Shown piece after piece: positions 58,747-64,000 of a stretch of DNA of 64,000 bases. Where the stretch lies: assembly GCF_031846185.1 (NCBI RefSeq), contig NZ_JAVRIF010000006.1:124001-188000 (forward strand). The letters run 5' to 3'. The first letter of the stretch is position 1; each line of letters opens with the position of its first letter. The stretch is from Thalassotalea_H castellviae (GTDB lineage: Bacteria; Pseudomonadota; Gammaproteobacteria; Enterobacterales; Alteromonadaceae). A program made the translations under genes and the position numbers. Below the pieces are notes generated by a model that made no database searches, was not told the DNA's origin, and worked only from the letters and a program-made list of their open reading frames with translations.

Positions 58747-59702
58747 TGGATTCATTTTGGAGATTAAGTTTGTATAGTAAAAATTATACCAAGGTTCTTA
58801 TATTACTTTGCACGTTAAGTTTATTGTCAGCTTGTGCCTTAAAACGAGAGAGCCCTTCTCAAGAGCAGCTCATTCGGAAAAGTTATATCAGTCAGCTAAA
58901 TAACCAAGAAAGAGATTATTTTCTTTATCTACCGAAAGGTTATTTTTCAGAGCCAGATAAAAAATGGCCTGTAATGATGTTTTTGCATGGTAACGGTGAG
59001 CGGGGTAATGGTAAAGATGAATTAGATTTTGTTTTAAAGCATGGGCCTGTTTATCAAGCATGGATCCAGAAACAAGATTTACCTTTTATTATCATTTCTC
59101 CACAGTTACACATGTTCGATTTTGACCAACGCGGTATTGGTTATATTGATAATAGGAAGTACTCTGATATACCTCAAAGACAAACACAAGGAACACCTCC
59201 TAGCGTTGAATCTCGCCCTCAGAATCCGATTATAAGAACACCATCACTGCAAGATATGAGTGAAATATCACCGTTGTTGCCATTGGGTTGGGATAAAGTT
59301 GAATTAGATTTAATCAATATTTTGAGTGAAGTAAGTACCAACTATAATGTTAATAAAAATAAAACATACTTAACGGGATTAAGTTATGGAGGGTTTGGCA
59401 CTTGGTTTATGGCGAGCCAGTACCCGAATAAATTTGCTGCTATTGCTCCTGTGGTTGGTTGGGGGCATCCCGATTTAATGCAAGCCATTGCCGCTGAACA
59501 ACTACCTATTTGGCAATTTGCCGGTGGTCATGATAACGCAGTAGAAATTCAATACTTTTATGCAGGTATCGAAAAGCTAAGAGAATTAGGACATAACGAG
59601 GTGCGTTTCACTGTCCATGAAGATATGGGTCATGATGCTTGGAAGCGTGTGTATGCCAGTAGTGACTTTTATGAATGGTTGTTAAGTCACTCATTAAAAT
59701 AA
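58746..59702 (+). CDS. Lipoprotein alpha/beta hydrolase (esterase/PHB-depolymerase-like)
   Basis: A 318-residue lipoprotein (signal with LLSAC lipobox near residue 31) carrying an alpha/beta-hydrolase fold. MFLHGNGERGNGKDEL is the oxyanion-hole loop, the nucleophile serine lies in GLSYGGFG (about 213-220), followed by FAAIAPVVGW; the acid is probably Asp in FAGGHDNAV and the His in MGHDAWKRVY. This pattern occurs in exported carbohydrate esterases and peptidase-like proteins of polysaccharide loci. Substrate not known. The start overlaps the alkD stop (TAATG), so it appears to be the third gene of the GH3 operon. Confidence 0.85.
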   Translation: MDSFWRLSLYSKNYTKVLILLCTLSLLSACALKRESPSQEQLIRKSYISQLNNQERDYFLYLPKGYFSEPDKKWPVMMFLHGNGERGNGKDELDFVLKHGPVYQAWIQKQDLPFIIISPQLHMFDFDQRGIGYIDNRKYSDIPQRQTQGTPPSVESRPQNPIIRTPSLQDMSEISPLLPLGWDKVELDLINILSEVSTNYNVNKNKTYLTGLSYGGFGTWFMASQYPNKFAAIAPVVGWGHPDLMQAIAAEQLPIWQFAGGHDNAVEIQYFYAGIEKLRELGHNEVRFTVHEDMGHDAWKRVYASSDFYEWLLSHSLK

Positions 59703-59755
59703 TGAGTGACTAATGAAATAACAGGGTCATTTACAAAGTAGCTAAGCCTGATTCC

Positions 59756-60796
59756 TCAAAGACCTCGATCCTCATTTTTAGGCATACTCCAATGTTTGAT
59801 GATGTTTTTAAGGTAAAGACCATTAGGAGTTAATTCATCATCCTTCCAGGGTCCAACATTGGTTGTGGTTGGTTTTAACATGGCCGACCCTTCATCTTTA
59901 TTGGTAATAGACCAGCTACAATGAGATAAGGCATGCTCTTTCATAAAACTTAGCCATTGTTGGGTACTTTCTTTAGCGATTTCACCATCACCGTTCGCAT
60001 TCACTGTGCCCCATTCAGAAACAAAGAGTGCTAGACCCGCATCAAGTGCCTTTTTTGCTTTGATTCGCAAATCATCTTTATGTGTTCCGGCATAAAAATG
60101 TAAGGTGTAGGCAATATTGTCGAAACCAAGTATGGGATCTTGTGCGGCTTTATCGACATCTTGCGACCAGGTTTGTGTACCGACGAGAATTAAATTGTTG
60201 TTATCAATTGCTCTAATGGCTTTAATCACCTGTTCGGCATATGGTTTTATGACTGATGACCAATCGGTATTATTTAAAGGTTCGTTATAAATTTCATAGA
60301 TAACATTGGGATATTGATGATATTTTGTCGCTATTTTTTCAAAAAAATCGATAGCTTGTTCAATATTATCTTCGGCATGATGAGAGTGCCAATCAACAAT
60401 CACATATATATTTTCGGCAATGGCAGCATCAACAACGGTTGATACTTTTTGACGAAGGCGATCCGGATGAGTTAAATAACTGCCATCACCTTGTGCCGAC
60501 ATTGCCGCTCGAATAATGGTGGCGTTCCAGTCATTGGCTACTGTTTTAACCGTTTGCGGATGATAAAACGGCTCACCTTCTTTATCTTTAGTCGACCAAA
60601 ATAAACTGGGTCCAGCTAAAGAAACTACCTGGTTGTTTTGATCAACAATTTTTCCTTGTTGCACGGCTAATTGACCATGAATTTTTACCGGAGATTGACT
60701 GGCGTTAACGCTAAACGTAACTAAAGTATTGGCAAATACAAGCCAAAATAATGTTCGAATAACCACGTTTGATATAGACTTACATGTGATAATCAT
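59756..60796 (-). CDS. Exported GH5 endoglucanase
   Basis: A 346-residue single-domain cellulase. Signal peptide of about 32 residues (ending VNA). GH5 (subfamily 2-like) motifs: an N-terminal NNQVVSLAGPSLFWS, NATIIRAAMSA, VIVDWHSHHAEDN, the acid/base Glu in YEIYNEPLN (about 168), YTLHFYAGTHKDDLR and the nucleophile Glu in FVSEWGTVNANGDG (about 260), with WSITNKDEGSAML at the end. It has no carbohydrate-binding module. It would cut beta-1,4-glucan or mixed-linkage glucan to oligomers for the TonB receptor and GH3 enzyme. The region before it contains the TGAACGA motif. Confidence 0.92.
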   Translation of the reverse strand: MIITCKSISNVVIRTLFWLVFANTLVTFSVNASQSPVKIHGQLAVQQGKIVDQNNQVVSLAGPSLFWSTKDKEGEPFYHPQTVKTVANDWNATIIRAAMSAQGDGSYLTHPDRLRQKVSTVVDAAIAENIYVIVDWHSHHAEDNIEQAIDFFEKIATKYHQYPNVIYEIYNEPLNNTDWSSVIKPYAEQVIKAIRAIDNNNLILVGTQTWSQDVDKAAQDPILGFDNIAYTLHFYAGTHKDDLRIKAKKALDAGLALFVSEWGTVNANGDGEIAKESTQQWLSFMKEHALSHCSWSITNKDEGSAMLKPTTTNVGPWKDDELTPNGLYLKNIIKHWSMPKNEDRGL

Positions 60797-61030
60797 AATT
60801 TCGCTTTATGTTATTTTTTTGTGTTGCCATGATAACCAGTGAACGACGTAAATTCGTCTGAAAAAGTTCGAATAATAGAGTTTGAACTAATATCAGCTAT
60901 CGTATTTTATCTAATAAAAACATAGGATTATAAATTATAGTCGTTCAGGTCTACTCTTGATTGTAAAGTTGAACGATTTTAGCGGTTAAGCAAGGTATGT
61001 TTATCGTGAATGAAATAATTAAGGTAAATT
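60797..61030. promoter_or_regulatory. Divergent control region with TTGAACGA motifs
   Basis: A 234-base gap between divergent GH5 and the unknown exported gene. TGAACGACG is at 60840-60848, TCGTTCA at 60941-60947 and TTGAACGA at 60969-60976; the last two form an everted repeat. A degenerate LacI-like TTTTAGCGGTTAAG follows at 60977-60990. The same TTGAACG half-site is in the 50.1-50.2 kb palindromes and at 55319. Confidence 0.45.
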
Positions 61031-61837
61031 ATGGTTAGAGTCATCACGTTTTTTGCGCTTATTGGCATGTTTTTCACAGGAGTTAATGCCAGTGAAGTTG
61101 TAAAAATTCAATCGCAACAAATTCAACATTGGAATCACCCTGCCACTTCACCCGAACAATTTAAAGGCTTGAAAAGTCAGGCAACCGCCTATGCTCCTTT
61201 TATAGAAAACACAGCAACAACTGAAAAAATTCACATAACGTTAATTAAGAAATTGGCGAATTGGCATCAACAACATAGCAATGGCTTGAAAATCGTTTTT
61301 TCACAACCTGAGTTAACCTTTGGTCAAATCAAAGCGTTTTCATTTAGGCTTTCCCTCGATAAACAAGCATCGTTTATTCCAAGCTTAGCGCAGGTTAAAA
61401 AGGGTTATAGCAAATACATTGATGCTGGTTTAATTGATGAACAGTGGCTTAAAGCGCTGCTCTCTGAACATGGCGTGATTAATATTAAATTTTTTGGTGC
61501 GCATCACGAGGATCAAAACATTGCAACTGTCTTGGCTAATTATCAACTGGTGATCAAGTCATCTATGGTGAGTTCAGCTAAGCTTAAACAAGAGAAAACC
61601 ATAGATATTTTGTTATCAGACTTTGATTTTTATCGGCAAAAAAACTGGCAAGAACAACCGATTTCAAGAGATGAAATAAAATCAGTCAAAGTGATGGGTT
61701 TGTTGATCACTGCTGAAACAAGCAATGAAAAAACACTCAGAAGCTATCTACTTGATAACTATATTGAAGAATTGCCTGAATATTATACGGAGTTAGCCAT
61801 CAGTTTTGCAGACGTAACACTCGAATTAGCCGACTAA
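61031..61837 (+). CDS. Exported protein of unknown function
   Basis: A 268-residue protein with a clear signal peptide (MVRVITFFALIGMFFTGVNA) and no membrane segment or lipobox. The mature part has a beta-sandwich-like alternation (LKIVFSQPELTFGQIKAFSFRLSL, GVINIKFFGAHHEDQNIATVLANYQLVI, KVMGLLITAETS), reminiscent of carbohydrate-binding or lectin-like folds, but no family is recognised. It is divergent from the GH5 endoglucanase and shares its motif-rich control region, so a role in binding or sensing glucan outside the cytoplasm is a fair guess and nothing more. Confidence 0.75.
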   Translation: MVRVITFFALIGMFFTGVNASEVVKIQSQQIQHWNHPATSPEQFKGLKSQATAYAPFIENTATTEKIHITLIKKLANWHQQHSNGLKIVFSQPELTFGQIKAFSFRLSLDKQASFIPSLAQVKKGYSKYIDAGLIDEQWLKALLSEHGVINIKFFGAHHEDQNIATVLANYQLVIKSSMVSSAKLKQEKTIDILLSDFDFYRQKNWQEQPISRDEIKSVKVMGLLITAETSNEKTLRSYLLDNYIEELPEYYTELAISFADVTLELAD

Positions 61838-61930
61838 ACTTGTGATAAAAGTATTTAACAACAATACTGAAAGCAACTTTAGCTATCCCGCTAAACATAA
61901 ATGCGAATGTAACAATTGAGGAGATTGAAA

Positions 61931-62290
61931 ATGGCTTATATGGATGGTTTTGTCGCAGCAGTACCGACTAAAAATAAAGATCAGTATTTAACCCACGCAA
62001 AATTAACCGCTAAGGTATTTAAAGATCACGGAGCGCTAAAAATAACCGAAGGTTGGGGAGATGATGTTCCTGAAGGTGAAGTCACGTCTTTCCCTATGTC
62101 GGTTAAGTGCCAAGCTGACGAGACGGTGGTGTTTTCATCGGTTATTTGGCCTTCAAAAGAAGTTCGTGATGCTGGTTGGCAAGCAATGATGGAAGACCCT
62201 CGGATGAATCCAGAAGAAAATCCGATGCCATTTGATGGTAAGCGATTAATTTATGGCGGTTTTAACATTATTTTTGATGAATCACTTTAG
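61931..62290 (+). CDS. DUF1428 family protein
   Basis: A 119-residue protein of DUF1428, an alpha/beta-barrel dimeric family without known function. The start YMDGFVAAVPTKNKDQYL, EGWGDDVPEGEVTSFPMSV, SSVIWPSKEVRDAGWQAMM and the end MPFDGKRLIYGGFNII are characteristic. A GAGGAG ribosome site fixes the ATG at 61931 rather than an upstream TTG. Its last nine bases overlap the end of the convergent AraC gene, so no terminator separates them. Confidence 0.9.
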   Translation: MAYMDGFVAAVPTKNKDQYLTHAKLTAKVFKDHGALKITEGWGDDVPEGEVTSFPMSVKCQADETVVFSSVIWPSKEVRDAGWQAMMEDPRMNPEENPMPFDGKRLIYGGFNIIFDESL

Positions 62291-63433
62291 CTGCTCTTTT
62301 CGATATTGTGTCGGTGTTAATCCGACACTTTTTTTGAAAAAAGTATTAAACGTTGCCTTAGAATTAAAACCCGCCTGATCCATAATGTCGAGCATAGTGA
62401 CTTTTCTATTTTCTTCTTGCTGTAATAAATACTTACTCTCTTCAATACGATATCGATTGATAAATTCAAAAAAGTTTTGTTTGAAATGACGGTTAATAAT
62501 TTGCGATAAGTTTCTGGCAGGCATTTGTAACTGCATTGATAAGTTTTCCAAATTTAACAAATGATTTAAATAAGGCTTTTTTTCACGCATAAACGTTTCT
62601 ATTTTTGCCACTTGAGCTAAATCAATCGGATCTTTTTCTATTACTTTTTCTTTGTTTTCAATACCTTTGAATACACTTGAGAAGCCTAAGCTATAAAACA
62701 TTAAAAAGCTGATCAAAAACATCACCATAAAATTAGATATTTGGCCGATTAAGGCATAATTAATATTGATGTGTAAATCAATCGAGGTCATAAAGCCTAA
62801 TGTCGTGATTATCGCTTGTACCCTAATGACTAAAAAGCCAATCACTAATATTTTGAGCCAGGTTAAATCTATTGCTTCAATATCAGCAAACTCGTTTTTA
62901 ATGTGTTTTTGATAACGATGAAGTTCTACTATACAAAGCACACCACAAAATGTTCTAAAGCATTCTCTAAATAAATTGATATAACGCGTATAAGCAGGCT
63001 CGTTGGCTAATTGATAACCCTCTAAAATCAAAAACTTTGTTTGTGAGTCAAGCAAATGCCAATCGTGAATATCATGGGCTGCAAAAATAAGAAAAGGTAA
63101 GAAATATAATATGTCTTTGGGTTGTAAGGAGAAGTTTTTATAGATTAAAGACCGGACAAAAAATAGTAGTAACACCGCTTCTATCCAATAGGCCATTCCG
63201 AAGATATAAAAAATATTGGGCGAAAAATCCATGGCGAATTGTCTAAACGCAGCACCAAAATTAATTAATGTATCAAGAGGGATGGCAGCATAAGAGAGTA
63301 AAAATAATGCCAATAAAATATTACTTTGTCTTTTACCTTTCTTGAGTAAGATTAAAAATAGAGCAAAAAGAGTGCACTGATAAATGGTGATAAGTAGTGC
63401 CAAATCAAAGGTATTAAAGAGAAGACGATCCAT
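62282..63433 (-). CDS. Membrane-anchored AraC-family transcriptional regulator
   Basis: A 383-residue protein. The first two thirds hold about seven hydrophobic segments (roughly 10-30, 37-57, 68-93, 105-120, 145-170, 190-213 and 228-252), and the last 100 residues form the AraC DNA-binding domain, with LNLENLSMQLQMPARNLSQIINRHF and MLDIMDQAGFNSKATFNTFFKKSVGLTPTQYRK. Seven-helix AraC regulators occur in many marine Gammaproteobacteria and Bacteroidetes; the membrane part may sense a ligand or envelope state. A LacI-type operator 81 bases upstream nearly matches the one before the GH3 gene, linking it to glucan use. Confidence 0.9.
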   Translation of the reverse strand: MDRLLFNTFDLALLITIYQCTLFALFLILLKKGKRQSNILLALFLLSYAAIPLDTLINFGAAFRQFAMDFSPNIFYIFGMAYWIEAVLLLFFVRSLIYKNFSLQPKDILYFLPFLIFAAHDIHDWHLLDSQTKFLILEGYQLANEPAYTRYINLFRECFRTFCGVLCIVELHRYQKHIKNEFADIEAIDLTWLKILVIGFLVIRVQAIITTLGFMTSIDLHININYALIGQISNFMVMFLISFLMFYSLGFSSVFKGIENKEKVIEKDPIDLAQVAKIETFMREKKPYLNHLLNLENLSMQLQMPARNLSQIINRHFKQNFFEFINRYRIEESKYLLQQEENRKVTMLDIMDQAGFNSKATFNTFFKKSVGLTPTQYRKEQLK

Positions 63434-63513
63434 AACGTGCTCAAAGCAAATAGTGATTCTCTATAGATAGTAGCTTGAATCAAACTTGATGTCAGCAGAT
63501 AACAAAAACATTT

Positions 63514-63527
63514 TGAAAGCGGTTACA
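63514..63527. promoter_or_regulatory. LacI-type operator before the AraC gene
   Basis: TGAAAGCGGTTACA fits TGNAANCGNTTNCA fully and differs in one base from the inverse of the GH3 operator. It lies in the 281-base gap between divergent AraC and Xre genes, closer to AraC. Confidence 0.65.
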
Positions 63528-63677
63528 TTTTTATCGGCTATTGTTAGGCTTTTAATTTATCTATGTTTTTAGTGTAGTTTGGCAGCATGAAGAACTCACA
63601 CGCTGAATGTTATAAAATATTCATGAGTATCTCAGCATATTCATCTTTATATTCCTGATATGATGAATAAGAATTCG

Positions 63678-63699
63678 CTTGAAATTCAATTGATTCAAG
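63678..63699. promoter_or_regulatory. Inverted repeat before the Xre gene
   Basis: CTTGAA-N10-TTCAAG (63678-63683 and 63694-63699), 16 bases before the Xre start. Small Xre repressors often bind such repeats over their own promoters; this is a guess from position. Confidence 0.35.
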
Positions 63700-63714
63700 C
63701 AAAAGGAACAAACA

Positions 63715-64000
63715 ATGAAACTTGGTGAAAAAATAAAACAACTCCGTCAGGATGCTGGTTTAACGCAACCAGAATTAGCAGAAAAAGCGCACATTGAACA
63801 ATCTTATTTATCCAAATTAGAAAATGAGAAAGGCTCTCCTTCGTTTGACGTGATATCAAAAATAGCGGGCGCGTTTGAGATTGATGTATTCACTTTAATT
63901 GATAGTTTGAGCATGTCGTATTTACAAGAAAATTTGCAACATTTACCCGAAATTGCCGTGAAAATTGAGTCTCAAAGAGCTGCTAAAAAATTAAAGATGC
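63715..64000 (+). CDS. Xre-family helix-turn-helix regulator (partial, runs off right edge)
   Basis: The first 95 residues of a Cro/CI-type regulator. The HTH_3 domain spans about residues 5-60: KIKQLRQDAGLTQPELAEKA, then SYLSKLENEKGSPSFDVISKIA and FEIDVFTLID. After residue 65 a helical extension (MSYLQENLQHLPEIAVKIESQRA) suggests a longer protein, perhaps with a C-terminal membrane or coiled segment. The ATG has an AAAGGAAC ribosome site about ten bases upstream. It is divergent from the AraC gene. The target genes cannot be seen. Confidence 0.9.
   Translation, partial: MKLGEKIKQLRQDAGLTQPELAEKAHIEQSYLSKLENEKGSPSFDVISKIAGAFEIDVFTLIDSLSMSYLQENLQHLPEIAVKIESQRAAKKLKM

Overview
The window is AT-rich chromosomal DNA (roughly 38% G+C by eye) from a marine gammaproteobacterium. 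Colwelliaceae (Colwellia or Thalassotalea-like) is the best guess. The evidence is the gene content: an RpoE-ChrR/photolyase operon, several TonB-dependent receptor plus tryptophan-halogenase-family clusters, a vSGLT-like galactose symporter, a GlyGly-CTERM protease and many secreted glycosidases. The genus is inference only. No rRNA, tRNA, CRISPR array, insertion sequence or phage gene was seen.

Region 1 (1-11.8 kb) is a photo-oxidative (singlet-oxygen type) stress block. A minus-strand operon runs from an ECF sigma factor and its ChrR zinc anti-sigma through a DUF523/DUF1722 protein, CPD photolyase, NTF2-like protein, SDR, FAD oxidoreductase and DUF1365 protein, and continues off the left edge. 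Four promoters with the same layout, TGATCN-N16-CGTA, were read by eye. They lie before the sigma operon, a LON-domain protein, a four-domain fasciclin lipoprotein and a TIGR01777 epimerase, so the sigma factor probably drives all four units. A DUF2878 / chalcone-isomerase-like / DUF3833 operon beside them has a weaker site.

Region 2 (12.2-21.2 kb) holds a large TonB-dependent receptor, two saccharopine dehydrogenases (a fungal-type Lys1 and a Lys9-like enzyme), and a divergent pair formed by a small propeller-like exported protein and a 978-residue winged-helix/nSTAND/TPR signalling protein.

Region 3 (21.2-38.6 kb) is a galactoside/oligosaccharide locus. It contains a tryptophan-halogenase-family protein apparently fused to a SapC-like domain, a GH63 alpha-glucosidase, a GntR regulator, an exported GH2 beta-galactosidase, a kinase-phospholyase fusion, and galT-galK-Na+/galactose symporter-galM opposite a LacI repressor with two operators. 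galE is not in the window.

Region 4 (38.6-45.3 kb) has a solute-binding protein, an aromatic/aspartate aminotransferase, a large subtilisin-like protease with calcium-binding DxD repeats and a GlyGly-CTERM tail, and an RraA-family protein.

Region 5 (45.4-50.0 kb) is the most unusual part: a tight four-gene operon of B12-dependent glutamate mutase (S and E subunits), its MutL-type reactivator and a stand-alone adenylate-forming ligase. No methylaspartate ammonia-lyase is present, which points to making and activating 3-methylaspartate rather than fermenting glutamate.

Region 6 (50.3-64 kb) looks like a beta-glucan locus: a second TonB receptor, a second halogenase-family protein, an unlisted 51-residue protein, GH3 beta-glucosidase with AlkD and an esterase downstream, GH5 endoglucanase, an unknown exported protein, DUF1428, a membrane AraC regulator and a partial Xre regulator. 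Matching LacI-type operators lie before the GH3 and AraC genes, and a TTGAACGA motif recurs between the glucan genes.
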